From positions 1 to 64,000 of the forward strand of contig JAJSPD010000125.1 in the NCBI GenBank assembly GCA_021307315.1: a stretch of DNA of 64,000 nucleotides, in the 5' to 3' direction. The position numbers were made by a program, and so were the translations under genes. Shown piece after piece: positions 1 through 11,795 of the stretch. This DNA comes from Bisporella sp. PMI_857 (Eukaryota; Ascomycota; Leotiomycetes; Helotiales; Helotiaceae). Under the pieces are notes generated by a model that saw only the letters and a list, made by a program, of their open reading frames with translations, was not told the origin of the DNA and made no database searches. Every line of letters begins with the position of its first letter. The stretch's first letter is position 1.

Positions 1-146
1 TGCAGGCACAAAGCTAGTAATAACTTCCAAGCATTGTGCGAGGTTCTAAGGGCTTAAATAACACCCTATTATTAACTAAGTATGAAGAGTAGTAAGAGCT
101 TAACGCAGTGCTATAGGGAAGGAAGTCTGTTCTGCTATAAAAGAAG

Positions 147-390
147 TGTAACAACTCAAGACGAACAGGGATCTCATCCGTAGATCCCAGGAAGAAGGAC
201 TCAAAGGTATGAACGGCTATCAATTATTATAACGAAGAAAACAAACTACAAATAAGAAAGGAAGGAAAACAGGCTTTATATACAGGAGAATGGCCAGTGC
301 CCAGTGTAAGCGAGGCCTTTGTTGTCAGGGGCCGAGCCCTAAAGGCCGAGCCCCACGGGGCTCTAAGCGAGATAGGGCCAGGGCCGTGAC
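147..390 (+). repeat. LTR copy 1 of a retrotransposon-like repeat
   Basis: The sequence begins TGTAACAACTC and ends GGGCCGTGAC. It contains a TATA-like TTTATATACAGG and a GC-rich block (GGGCCGAGCCC). It aligns along its whole length with the 226-bp element at 53245-53470 (opposite strand) and with the fragment at 5293-5463. TG..CA-type ends and the internal TATA motif suggest an LTR. No flanking target duplication is visible here, so it may be truncated or recombined. Confidence 0.7.
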
Positions 391-2040
391 TGGATGGAGC
401 ATTTTTGGCTACAGAATAAATTAAAATGTTTGATTGTATTACTGTACAGTAAGTGCTACTTCCTTTGAGCCATTTCCACAGGGTAGAGTTCAGGAGCCCT
501 GTCACGTGATCACATTTTATACCCGGCCTTTTTATTAATTCTTTATTCGACTAGCAGGGAACCCTCGGAATAACTCTCGGCCCATACGCCTATCATTAGT
601 AGAATAACAAAACCAGAAAATGGGAGATGCCTTGCTCTCTTCATCACATAGTTGTTATATAACCTCAGGCTCCGTATTACTTTCAGTAATGCACGAACAG
701 AAGCGCTTCTGTTCGTTGATTGGTTGACAGCGAACCAACTGACCAACCATTACACAACTCCACCCAAATTTAGCGCGAACAAATCAAATTGCTAAGATAA
801 CCGCCTTTGCCGAGGATGCGATAAGCTGTATGGGATATGTATCTCAAACTCGGCCTTCGCCCGTCCAAACCAAACACTTATCACTACACTTTATCTACGA
901 CTGCCCAAGTTCATCATGCAGCTGCGATCTACGTGGATCTGCAAGCCTCGCGCTCCTCTAAGACTGCAGTTGGATCCACATCCTAAGATCTTACTACGAA
1001 TCTCAAAGCCCTCTTGAGCAACGACTAGCGGATCCCAGACTTCACAGTCTGTTGAAACGATCTCAAATATGTGTGTACTAACTTCGGGTCCTGTCAAGGC
1101 ACCGGCACCGGGACCTTCAAAAGCATAGTTTCAAGGTTGGTTGTGGTTATTGTTTTTGACAAGCAGCGTGCTGATACATATATGATGTGCTAGAATATCG
1201 TTGCCCCCACAAACCCGTAAGACTGTAAAACAGCCAAGGCTTCTCCCTTTAAAGCTCCACACGCATCATTCCTCGAAAACTCTATGGACCAGCTCCCCTT
1301 GAGTCCCTCCTCCGAAAAGACACCATCTAGAGTCTGTTATTACCAGGGGTCGAGTCTATTTCGGGATCGGAGTCCTACTGAGAAGACGATGCCGGTCGGA
1401 TAGTCTTTTTGGTCACTCAGACGGCAAACTTATCCCTAGGAGACTTACACAATCGGTGCCGAATATGGAGTATACACGGGATGCTGATGGATTCGTTATG
1501 CCGCCGACACCCACCTCATCAATCGCACCATCGGATATCGGTGGTGCCTCTACTGGTTTAGGTCGAAGGAGCTTTGTTGAAGAGCCTCTGACCGACGGGC
1601 GAACTTGGTGCAAATAAGATCTACATGCGCTATCCCTGCGAAAATCTCCCGGGACGTATTGTTAACCTGGTTGATTGCGTAGCCAGGGACCGTCCATCTC
1701 CAGGTCCGTCATCAGATCAAATAAGGCAAGATACGGATTTGTATGATCTTGAGATGGGCAGCGCAAATCTGCTGTTGAAAATTATTTCAAGGCTAATATC
1801 TTCCCTAATCCCAAATCATCGGATAGTCTCAAACGCATCGACAAAAATCTGATGGGCAAGCATACTGTTCCGAAGTCGCATTAAAGCTGAAAGTTAGCAC
1901 TCCAGTACCTGATATGCTTTACGGTATAATAGCGTTAGAGCATTTCCCCAGCAGCAGCCCAACTTCTCTCTATAGGAAATGAGATGGTAGCCAACACTCA
2001 AGACTTGATGTATCCGTTCTTTGTTATCGAGTTCAGGGCT
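391..2040. other. no recognisable gene
   Basis: Only short, unrelated reading frames are seen (75 aa or less) with no motif I recognise. The flanking LTR copies suggest decayed transposon or intergenic DNA. Confidence 0.5.
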
Positions 2041-3240
2041 GATGGTCCTGGAGAGTCTGGGAGTATGTGAGTAGCGGCGAATCAGTGTCTTGGAGGCTCT
2101 GCATCATGTGTTAATATTGCCGAACGCCTCAACTGCCGGCTGAAGCAGTGCAAGAGCGATGAGGTTCGGCCGATTGACAGTGTCGTATTTAGCGTCGCTA
2201 TGAACGGCGGGAAGCGCGACTTTACATTTCGCGGAAGCATGGCGACTCGATTACTACATGCGGAATGTGAAGAGTTTCTTACTTCAGGAGCCTGATCAAT
2301 CCCTGGAGTTCCGCAAGTACGTCCGAAATATCATCGATTAGGGCAAGGATAAGCGTTGGAAGAGATTCAAAAATGTTAGAGAACCTCCTCGTGGAGAACA
2401 AGAAGATTGCTTCCCAGTTGGCCATATCCGTCCGCCACCTTCGGGTGATTCCGCAAGTAGCAGCAATCACAGGCGCAAAGAGTCATTGTCTCGCGGAGAC
2501 AACAGCGGAACTAAAAGCGTACAGAAACTCCAGCATGGGGGTAAATGCCCTAATTTCCACCAGTTTCCAGGAAAACAATCAAAATGAATCCGTTGTCGCT
2601 CCAAGCGTACCAGGCGAGACTGCCGACTCTACGGATAGTAATAGCTACGAATACGGAAACGGAGGGGACCCAACTAATCAATTACTCACGGAATACTGGT
2701 CAAGTTTTAGACGAGCAATCAGGATAGGTCCATTGTGCAAATTGCTGCTACGGACAGTATGTACGCTCCGCCTTCCGCCAGTTTCCAGGAGTACAATCAG
2801 GATGATCCTTCAAACAAATTTCCACTGTGGGTAATAGATACACTTCGCCTAATAGCCTAACTTTCCCTCCAATAACTCCGCTAGAACTATTAGAAGACAC
2901 ATCGCTTCCACTTGAAGATATTAATAGCTTTAATGTATATGATTATAGAAGGACTCGCCGAGGCACACGAGCTACTGTGAACGAGGGTCAGGGTTAAAGC
3001 TCTTTATCTGCCATTTACAATTAGAGCAATTAGCTGAACATCGGCTTGCCACCGCCTATTCCTGTATTTCAATTATTAATATTCTTCATCACCGTCGCCG
3101 AACGCCCAGTCCCGATGCTCTTTTGCTTCTCAGCGCTTGCAATTTTTCTTAGTTATCGTCGATCTCAGGATAATCGCCTTGTGCGACTTGATCGCCTTCG
3201 ATATCCGTTTCTAGTTAGCACGATTGTCAGCTCATAAGCA
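2041..3240 (+). other. possible decayed coding sequence, unidentified
   Basis: Protein-like stretches in shifting plus-strand frames are separated by stops. The longest open frame is 153 codons at 2373-2834, serine/asparagine-rich in its middle. Frame changes and stops without splice-like signals suggest an old pseudogene. I do not recognise the family. Confidence 0.25.
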
Positions 3241-4560
3241 TCTGGAAGCTGCTATTTGATACGGGTGCATGTTTGGGTGTCACGTCTGTTGTGAAACGGC
3301 AAAAAGCACATGCTTCTTGCCGAATTACTATTGCGCTATATATATCGTTCAACCCCCCTAGAAAGCTATGTCTTTCTGGGATGTCCGACTATCTCGGGGA
3401 TCCTTTTAGCTTCTTTAACCTAACAGTAATTCGGACTTCTCCTTCACGGCTATCAAAGGTCAACAACAAGAGGAAGGCCAAGAAAACAATACAAATAGAA
3501 AGGAAGAGAAAGAGAAAGAGAAAGAGAAAGAGAAAGAGAGGTGCTTATGTGGATGAAGAGACATACTCCAGCCAAGTGCTTTTACTTATTCCGTCTAGAA
3601 CACCTGACGACTGGGTGGCACGGAAGGAGGTATTCAAGAGGATAAATAAGGAGCTGGAGAAAACTGGAAAGAAGGATCAGTTCATTAGCAAGGATATGAT
3701 GGTTTACCAGGTTCTATCGGATTCCAAATCCTCAGATGGTTCGAGAGGAAGATTAACCTGTCGTAAACCCCAATCAGGAACGAATTAACAAAGGATAAGC
3801 ATTTGAGTGCTATGGTTTGAGCTCGTTTTCTACCAACTTATGGCCAGAAATGATACAGCCGGCTTATATCAAGAGGAGACTACTCGTACGGAAACTGGAT
3901 TGGAAAACGTCCTTTGAAGCCGTAATGGAAAGAAAGCCGAAAAGAGCTCACATGGAACAATAAGCTGTAAAGCTACTCTTAGGATAGAGATGCGATAAAG
4001 ACTAAAGCAGGAAGCTCGATCCTAGAGCACATGTAGGTTACTTCGTTGAATGGATTCAACAACATATTTAGAATCTGGATTCTATTGAAAAAAAAAAAAA
4101 GTTATTTGAACCAGGATGTAAGGTTCAATCTAGACGAGTTCTATCATCCTCAAGATTTGATATCGGGATAGGGGCCAGGGCCGGACAAGGTACAACCAGC
4201 TCTTGTGGCAATCCCGAATGAGGTCGGTGTGGCATTTGATTGATCCGAAAGGCGAAGACGCCATCAACCCTCTGGAACAACGCAAGGAAGGACCTCGCAT
4301 TGAAGACATGCGCCTCACTCCTACGTAAGCACCTGGTTGCATGCGTTGTGGTGAACTCTCCGTGGCGCCAGCTCCTTCTATCATTTAGAGAACATCCTCT
4401 GGCAGAGCTAGAGATAGCCCTATAGAGAGCTCATCGCCCATATCGGTGTTGTTGGGCCTGTTGGGTGATGTTGGTGAGAGCAGTCAATAACAAAAGCTAC
4501 GTTCTAAACGAGCACAACATGCGAATTCGGAAGCTTTAATAGCTGCCGACCGGGCTCATA
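3241..4560. other. unassigned region with AAAGAG microsatellite
   Basis: A purine tract of (AAAGAG)n runs at about 3503-3540 and encodes a Lys/Arg run in a 171-codon plus-strand frame (3273-3788). The part after the tract reads as charged and protein-like, but it has no motif I recognise and no convincing start. A 13-base A run lies near 4089-4101. I see no other feature. Confidence 0.4.
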
Positions 4561-4567
4561 ACTGTTC

Positions 4568-4666
4568 CGTTGTACACGTGAATTCAACCACTTTACCTGT
4601 ATTGACCTACAGCTCTACGAGCTACAATACACTCTCTGCTACCTTATTGAATTCACGTGTACAACG
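4568..4666. repeat. perfect 20-bp inverted repeat with 59-bp loop
   Basis: The left arm is 4568-4587 (CGTTGTACACGTGAATTCAA) and the right arm 4647-4666 is its exact reverse complement. The arms do not extend further. The unit could fold into a cruciform or be a tiny foldback element. It lies just upstream of a gag relic. Confidence 0.85.
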
Positions 4667-4739
4667 CAACACTCGGAAAGCTTCGCCGACTTTAAACACC
4701 GGTTTATCCGTTGCCCCTCGAAAACTCTACTATCACTGT

Positions 4740-5290
4740 TACTGTTACCGATTCACTGATAATTGATTACTGCTAGAGCTGTTTACTAGCGAATCTACAA
4801 GAATAGCGCGCCTTTCAAATCCCGGCGAAGCTTCGACATCTCGGCCTGACAATGACCCACCGAATAACAGAAGAGTTTCTATGATGTTCGGCCAGCCTGA
4901 TACAGCTCCAGAATTGACTAGATTCTTGAATTGCAGAACCGCTAAAGAAATGGCAGATCTGGGTGGTGAAAGGTTACTTGTAGCCGCGGAACAGGCTCGG
5001 CACACAATAGAGGACTGGGAGGCAAGAATTGTGGAAATGGAGGAACAGCATCGAATCTAGCCGTCGCCATAGCTAATAAGAAAGCTGTCATTGCACATTT
5101 GGAGCACATTAAAACATCATCAGCTACAGCCACGCCGGCTCCTGAACGGCCTGCAAATCAAAAAGCATTCCTGATCCTGACCACTTGAAAGATAGTACTT
5201 CTTTCGAAGATTGGAGAATCCAAATCGAAGACAAGTTTAAAGCTAATGCCGATCACTTCGCTACGGAACGGGCTAAGATGGGCTATTTAT
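4740..5290 (+). pseudogene. Ty3/gypsy-type gag relic
   Basis: Plus-strand frames resemble fungal retrotransposon gag. A coiled, Glu/Ala-rich part lies at about 4930-5060, then a linker (TPAPERPANQ at about 5130-5160), then the gag core FEDWRIQIEDKF..ANADHF at about 5200-5260. The reading frame changes between these blocks and stops occur, so it is inactive. The gag core runs directly into LTR sequence at about 5293, so most of the gag-pol interior is missing. Deletion or recombination between element copies is the simplest explanation. Confidence 0.6.
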
Positions 5291-5292
5291 AT

Positions 5293-5463
5293 AATTGTTA
5301 TAACGAAGAGAACAAGCTACAGACGGAAGAAGGGAAGGAGGCAGTGCTTTATGTACAGGAGACTGGCCAGGGCCAGCGTAAGCGAGCCCTGTGGCGTCAG
5401 GGGCCGAGCCCTAAAGGCCGAGCCCCAAGGGGCTCTAAGCGAGACAGGGCCAGGGCCGTGACA
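5293..5463 (+). repeat. LTR fragment (copy 3)
   Basis: The fragment matches the 3' three quarters of the LTR at 147-390 and of 53245-53470, from the ATTGTTATAACG motif to the terminal CCGTGACA. Its 5' part is replaced by the gag relic. Confidence 0.75.
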
Positions 5464-5631
5464 GACATGTATGCAATGAGGACACGTGACTGGCAATGCA
5501 AAAGTAATAGTATTGTATTGATATAAAATGTAAGAACAATTACCATAGAATTGCCTTTGAAGGCAGCCAGCAATCAAGTCAGCCAGCAATCAAATTAGTG
5601 AGAATCAGTAGTTGTGTGGAGGAAGGAGAAC

Positions 5632-6981
5632 ATGGAGGCCGTGACGCGTCAGTCGAGCCGGGAACGCGTCCAGACGTCGAAGGCATCAGAATGGACAAGA
5701 GAAGATCTAGAGCGGTGTCAAGCGATATAGAGGACACGATTGAAGTAATTGAGGAAGCTCCCATTCCATTGCAAACTAGACGAACGGGGATCGGCGCGCA
5801 TCCCAAGGAGCAAAGTGTAGCGACGAAGGTTAAGGCCCTCGCCGCGAAGGCTGGAGAACGTCCTGCAACAGCGGCAGCGACCCCGAACCAGCCGGTACAC
5901 GAAAAAGCGAATGCAAGCGTAAATATGCAGATCAAAGTGCTCACTGACTTGGTCAAGTCGCTGTTGAAAGCAATGGAGGAACAGAAGAAGGAGCACGTGA
6001 CCCAGATGAAAACCATAACGCGGACCTTCACGGAGCAGATAGAAACACTTAAGGCAGAGCTTAAGGCAGAGCTTAAGGCAGAGGTTACAGAGATGACGGA
6101 AAAGATTCAGACCCAGCTGTCCAATGCCCAAGCACCGTCAAGCCCATCCCCATCGTATGCAGAAGTCGCCCGAACGCCACCAGACAGCTTACCCAGCAAT
6201 GTACGAACCCTCTCCTCCCTGCGCACCACACCGTCAACAATGACCGATACGCTGTACTGCACGGTTGACACGTCCAGAGTTGGGAGGGAGAGAGAAGCAA
6301 GGCACAACCTGGGGCAGTTCGGAAGGCAATTGAGGAGGAGATTCGCACCGTGGAAGGACAAGCAAATTGGCGCTGCGCTGCGGTGATCAGAGACGCCAGG
6401 AACACGGAACGCATCAAGATTGTATGCAGAGACGAAGCTGAACTCCAACGGGTCAAGGAAGCCGTCCAGAAAACTGCGGCGAGGGAGTCCGAGTGCTGCG
6501 AGACCAATTGTACCCGGTCAAGGTGGACAATGTCAATCGAACAACTATACTTGATCACGACGGAAATGTTTTACCTGGCGCCGCCGAAGTCCTTGGGGAG
6601 GAAAACGGGGTCCACATAGCCAAGATCGGGTGGCTCAGCAGGAAAGACGCGGGGAAAGCTTATGGTTCAATGGTTGTTTACGTCACCAAAGGCAGCGAAG
6701 CAGCACGACTGCTACAAGACCAATATTTCCATGTCGCAGGAGAGTCGGCCTACACCAGGGTCTTCGAGCCGCGATATGGTCCACAGAAATGCTATCGATG
6801 CCAGGAAATCGGGCACAAGGCGTACTCATGCACGCAACCGCAAGTCTGTGCCAAGTGTGCTCAAGTAGGACACCATCACAGTGAATGTCAAGCAGTAATA
6901 CCAAAGTGTGTCACATGCGGAGGGCCACACGAATCGCTCAGCGGGAACTGCGGAACTCGCCACCGCTCCCGGGATGCGTAA
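5632..6981 (+). pseudogene. LINE ORF1, gag-like protein with CCHC knuckles (frameshifted)
   Basis: The N-terminal ATG at 5632 opens a short frame. The coding sense then passes through three frames: about 5690-6285, about 6285-6480, and 6481-6981. These changes indicate at least three small indels. The middle is a coiled coil with repeated KAELKAEL units near 6050. The C-terminal part has three CCHC-type knuckles at about 6790-6950 (CYRCQEIGHKAYSC, CAKCAQVGHHHSEC, CVTCGGPHESLSGNC). In this LINE clade ORF1 is the RNA-binding partner of ORF2. Its stop overlaps the putative ORF2 start within ATGCGTAA (6974-6981), an arrangement typical of stop-restart translation. Confidence 0.85.
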
Positions 6982-9900
6982 AACCTTTCAAATACTCCAA
7001 CTGAATGTCCGGAAGCAGCGAGAGGTGCAACACAGTTTAATGAGTGATGAGCAATTGAAGGATTGTGGAGTGTTGGCGATATCTGAACCATATGCGAGGA
7101 TCATCGACGGCACTTTGGTGACAGCCCCAATGGGACACCCAAACTGGATCAAAATAGTACCCACAGTCCAACGTGTGGAAAGGTGGGCGGTTCGAAGCAT
7201 GCTCTGGATTCGGAAGGATATCGAAGCAGAACAGGTGCCAATACAATCATCGGACCTCACGGCAGCGGTATTGCGACTCCCAGACCGGTCGATACTGGTC
7301 GTGTCAGTCTACGTTGAACCGCAGGATGCAGAGGCATTAAGGGTTGCGATATGCGAATTACACCAGGTAATAAGAGATACACGCAGCAAGATTGGCACCC
7401 GCGTGGATGTGGTACTTGCCGGGGATTTCAACCGGCACGATCAATTATGGGGAGGAGAGGACGTCTCACGGGAAAGGCAAGGAGAGGCCGACCCGATCAT
7501 CAACCTCATGAGTGAGCATGCCCTACACAGCTTGCTCTCGAGAGGAACGAAGACGTGGCAACGGGGGAATCATGAGTCAACAATTGATCTGGTACTGGCT
7601 TCCGAGGAATTGGCAACATCAGTGGTGAAGTGTACAGTCCACACGACCGAGCATGGATCCGATCACAGAGCAATTCAGACAACGTTCGACGTCGCGACTC
7701 CGGAACGAGCTGTTGAAACAAGGCTACTTTTCAAAATGCGCCGTGGACCGACATAAAAGGCAGGATTACTACCAATCTTCGCTTCGTTCCATTTGGTGGC
7801 AGTGTACAGCAACAGGCAGATGGGTTAATGACAGCGGTGCTGGAGGCAGTCCATGCACTCACCCCAAGGGCTAAACCTTCACCATACGCGAAGAGATGGT
7901 GGACAACAGACCTCACACAGCTGCGGCGAGTCTATACGTACTGGAGGAACCAGGCTAGAACTCAACGACGGATGGGTCGCATGTTTCCTGAACTAGAACA
8001 GCAAGCAAATGAGGCTGCTAAGGAATACCATGATGCTGTCCGGAGACAGAAAAAGGCGCACTGGGAGGACTTCCTCGCAGATGACACAAACATCTGGCAA
8101 GCGGCAAAATACCTAGATCCTCGTGGCAGTTCAGCATTTGACAAGATACCGCCGCTAACGAGAAGAGACGGATCCACCACGAAAAACAAAACTGAACAAG
8201 CAGAGGAACTGCTGTCGGTGTTCTTTCCCCCACTGCCGGAGAGGATAGAAGATGAAGGACCACGACCACAGCGAACCGCAGTGTCGATGCCTCCCCTGAC
8301 CATGGAAGAAGTCGAACGGAGGATGTTCGCGGCGAAGCCATGGAAGGCGCCAGGAGAGGATGGGTTACCAGCCATGGTATGGAAGCAGGTATGGCCAGTG
8401 GTCAAGGACAGGGTGTTGCTCCTCTTTCAGACGTCGTTGGACGAAGGGGAACTCCCTACACAATGGAGAAATGCCAAGATCATACCGCTGAAGAAGCCAA
8501 ACAAAGGTGATTACACGGTTGCAGAATCATGGAGGCCGATCTCGCTGCTCTCCACACTGGGGAAAACACTAGAATCGGTGATTGCTGAGAGAATATCGCA
8601 CGCAGTAGAGACCTTTGGTCTGCTCCCCACGAATCACTTCGGGGCCAGAAAGAAGCGCTCTGCTGAACAGGCACTTTTGCTGTTGCAAGAACACATCTAT
8701 AATGCATGGAGATCAAAGAAGGTCCTGAGCTTGGTTAGCTTCGACGTGAAGGGCGCATACAATGGAGTGTACAAGGACAGGCTGTTGCAGAGACTCGCAG
8801 CGAGAGGCATCCCACCGGCCCTAGTACGGTGGATTGATGCTTTTTGCTCAGAACGCACCGCAACCATACTAGTCAATGGCCACACGTCTCAACAGCAGCC
8901 ACTGCCACAAGCCGGCCTACCGCAAGGGTCACCACTGTCGCCAATCCTGTTCCTCTTCTTCAATGCCGACCTAGTTCAACACAAACTGAATGCAAATGGG
9001 GGATCAATAGCATTTGTGGACGACTATAACGCGTGGGTTACAGGGTCATCAGCGGATGTGAACCGAGAAGGGATTCAAGCTATCATCGACAAAGCAATGG
9101 ACTGGGAAAGGCGGAGCGGAGCCACGTTCGAAGGCAAGAAGACAGCAATCATTCATTTCACTAGACGGCATGACCGAATCAGTACCAGACCGTTCACTAT
9201 CAAAGGTGAGGCAATCGCACCAAAGGAGGCGACCAAGATCTTAGGAGTTGTTATGGACTCCGGACTCCGGTATGTACAGCACATCGGGAAAGCAACAACC
9301 AAGGGCCTTCTTGCCGCGATGGCATTAAAACGACTACGGCTGGTCTCTCCCTCAACTGCAAGGCAGTTGTTTGGAGCGACGGTAGCGCCAGTCGTGGACT
9401 ACGCTTCAAATGTGTGGATGCATGCTTGCGGGCACAAGGGCATGGCCTTAATGAACCGAATACAAAGAATCGGAGCACAGGCCGTCACAGGAGCTTTCCG
9501 AACCGTCGCCACCGCAGTTGCAGAAGCCGAGGCCAGCATACGTACAGTGAGCGAGCGGTTTGCAGAGAGGGCTACGAAAGTGTGGGTCAACATCCGCACG
9601 CTGCCCGAAACGAATCCAATATCGAAGCTAAACACCAGAGCACTCCGGAGATTCACGTCACCATTGCAAAAGATAGCTTGTGCGCATCAAAACATGCCAA
9701 CAAATAAGATGGAGGTTATTCAGCCTTATGTAATCGCTCCGTGGGAGGAACGGCTCCCCGCTACAATCGACTTCGGAACGGAGGAGACTACCAACATTGC
9801 GAACACTATCTGCGGTATTCGGATTGCGACAAGCTCGTCCGCGAGAAAGAGGATAGTGGGGATGGGAGGAGCCATCCACGACTCTCTCGGCATTGTAACA

Positions 9901-10734
9901 GGTAGAGAACCGATTGCATACTCGGTCACGCTGGGAGCAAGAACGGAACAGAACCCGTACACGGCTGAACTCGCCGCGATCGCGATGGCAATGAAGCGCC
10001 TACCGCTACATCTGGTGGGAAGACAGATCACGATTATTTCAAACAACCAGGGAGCCCTGCTAGCAACGAGCCAACCAAGACATCAATCAGGACAAACCAG
10101 CATTAAAGAGATTTACGAGGTAGCGTCTGCGCTGAGAAAAGGAGGCAATTCTATCTCGATGATATGGATCCCGTCTCAGGAGAGCTTCGAGCTCGGCAGG
10201 AGAGCAAAGGAAGCCGCACGACAGGCTACCGAGCCAGACCGAACACCGCAAGGGCAGTGCTACCAAGCCAAATCTACAACTATCAACAGGGGAAAAGCAG
10301 AAAAGGCAATAAGGACACTACCAGACGAGGTGGGAAAGTATTCCAGAGAAATAGACACCGCACTGCCAGGAAAACATACTCGTACCCTATACGACGGTCT
10401 CAAGCGGAGAGAAGCGAGCGTATTAGCACAGCTCCGTACAGGAATGGCACGACTGAACGGATATCTTCACCGGATTGGAGCAGCGGAATCTGACCAATGT
10501 GCCTGCGGACAGGCAACAGAAACTATCAAGCACTTCCTTTTCCGATGCACGAGATGGGACGCACACCGAACGCAAATGCTAGCACAGACAGACACTAGAA
10601 GAGGCAACCTCTCCTTCCATCTTGGGGGGAAAGCTCCATCTGACCCAGAGACATGGACACCAAATATAGACGCGGTTCGAGCAACGATCAAGTTCGCCAT
10701 AGCCACAAGACGACTGGACATGGAAGTAGAGTAG
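6974..10734 (+). pseudogene. LINE ORF2: endonuclease / reverse transcriptase / RNase H-like (one frameshift)
   Basis: The first part (6974 to about 7735) is an apurinic-type endonuclease (QLNVRKQ start, AGDFNRH, STIDLVLAS, GSDHRAI). The frame then shifts by one base near 7715-7735 and continues open to 10734. The reverse transcriptase core includes WKAPGEDGLP, WRPISLLSTLGKTLE, FDVKGAYNGV, GLPQGSPLSPILF and the catalytic FVDDY near 9015. An RNase H-like region follows (TAELAAIAMA, SNNQGALL). There the usual Asp of the S-D-x-Q motif is Asn, a likely loss of function. The C-terminus ends with a C-x-C..H..C motif (CACGQATETIKHFLFRC). Without the frameshift the protein would be about 1,250 aa, normal for the clade. 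Confidence 0.93.
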
Positions 10735-11069
10735 GCAACTAACTTCCTACAATAGGAAATCCCATTTCTTTCTTTTATCCCGACTAACCCCTTATCACCT
10801 CGTGTCCCCAGCAGGTCTCGCTTCAGTCGCCGACAATAGGACATTGAACACTTGGAGGAATGAACTTCAAGTTAACTTGCCACTAACTACGCACGAGACC
10901 ACGTTGAATATGTGTTACTGAAATTGGAAAATATCAATAGAAGCAGTTCTGTATGGGCTTCAGGAGGCATTAGAAACACCGAAGGAAGTGTATAATGTAA
11001 TATAGAATAGGGCCCTTTAGGCTTAGCCGGGCGCAATAAACTACTACTACTACTACTATAAAATGTAAG

Positions 11070-11435
11070 CCCTGGAATCTATGAAGACTCAAGCTTGCCC
11101 TCCCTCAAGGAGTTCTAGCTTCTTTTTATATCCTTCGCCCCTGGACTGTATTGTATTCTTTTCCTACAGTGTCACCAAGCTTGTGACTTTAGTATCCCCG
11201 AAGGTACTCCAGCAGCTGAATCCTATGACAGCCTAGGTCACACGCCTTTGTAGTGGCTGCAAGCCTGTAGCTGCTGTAGCTGTAAGCCTATGGCTGGCCA
11301 TGGACTGTTTTCGCCGTTTGCAGCCTGATCGTTGCGTAGCTGGGTTCCTTAATTTCTCCCGTAAGGACTTTTATTCTATATCCGAGGTTCTCGAACTGGT
11401 TTGACGGATCCTGTCTGTTACAACAACTCTGGCCT
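11070..11435. other. intergenic, old host or element DNA
   Basis: This is pre-LINE sequence continuous with 5464-5534. I see no open frame of note. Confidence 0.4.
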
Positions 11436-11439
11436 ACTT

Positions 11440-11795
11440 GTAAGCTTACAGATAAGTTTTTAAGGCTATTCGAAGTTTTGGAAGTTATAGAAGATTATGG
11501 CTAGGCATACAGGCTGAAGCTTTCGGCTTACTATAGGATTCATGATGTGTTTTATGTGTCTTTTTAAAGCCGTGGCATGAACAGAAGAGAGCTACTCAGG
11601 AACTAGTGCCGGTCTAAATACAAGAAGAGGAGGGATATGAAGTGAAGTATATTTAAGTCCATCGATCTACTAAGAAAGGGATGGAATATTTAGTACGATG
11701 AGAAAAGTTATTCGCCTGTAAAAGACTTTTGGGAGCCTGCGGAAAGCCTCCGGAACGCCGGCGAAGTAGTACAGGAATACCATCGAAAAGGTACG
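11440..11795 (+). pseudogene. Ty3/gypsy integrase C-terminus and chromodomain relic
   Basis: Broken plus-strand frames resemble the end of a gypsy polyprotein. Integrase-tail patterns (FEVLEVIEDYG, AYRLKLSAYYRIHDVFYVS) lie at about 11465-11560. A chromodomain-like end follows, with HRSTKKGMEYLVR at about 11660-11695 and DFWEPAESLRNAGEVVQEYH at about 11726-11785. Several stops and frameshifts interrupt it. It may belong to the same lost element as the gag relic at 4740-5290, now separated by the LINE insertion. Confidence 0.75.

Larger units (their letters stand above)
5535..11056 (+). mobile_element. Tad-like non-LTR retrotransposon (LINE), nearly complete
   Basis: A 5.5-kb element carries ORF1 (gag-like with zinc knuckles) and ORF2 (endonuclease, reverse transcriptase, RNase H-like, Cys/His C-terminus), followed by a 3' tail of repeated CTA/TAC triplets at about 11036-11058. 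It is bounded by a perfect 13-bp direct repeat, TATAAAATGTAAG, at 5522-5534 and 11057-11069. This is the target-site duplication expected of target-primed reverse transcription. ORF1 and ORF2 each carry frameshifts, so the copy is probably inactive but fairly recent. It inserted 58 bp beyond the LTR fragment. Confidence 0.93.
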
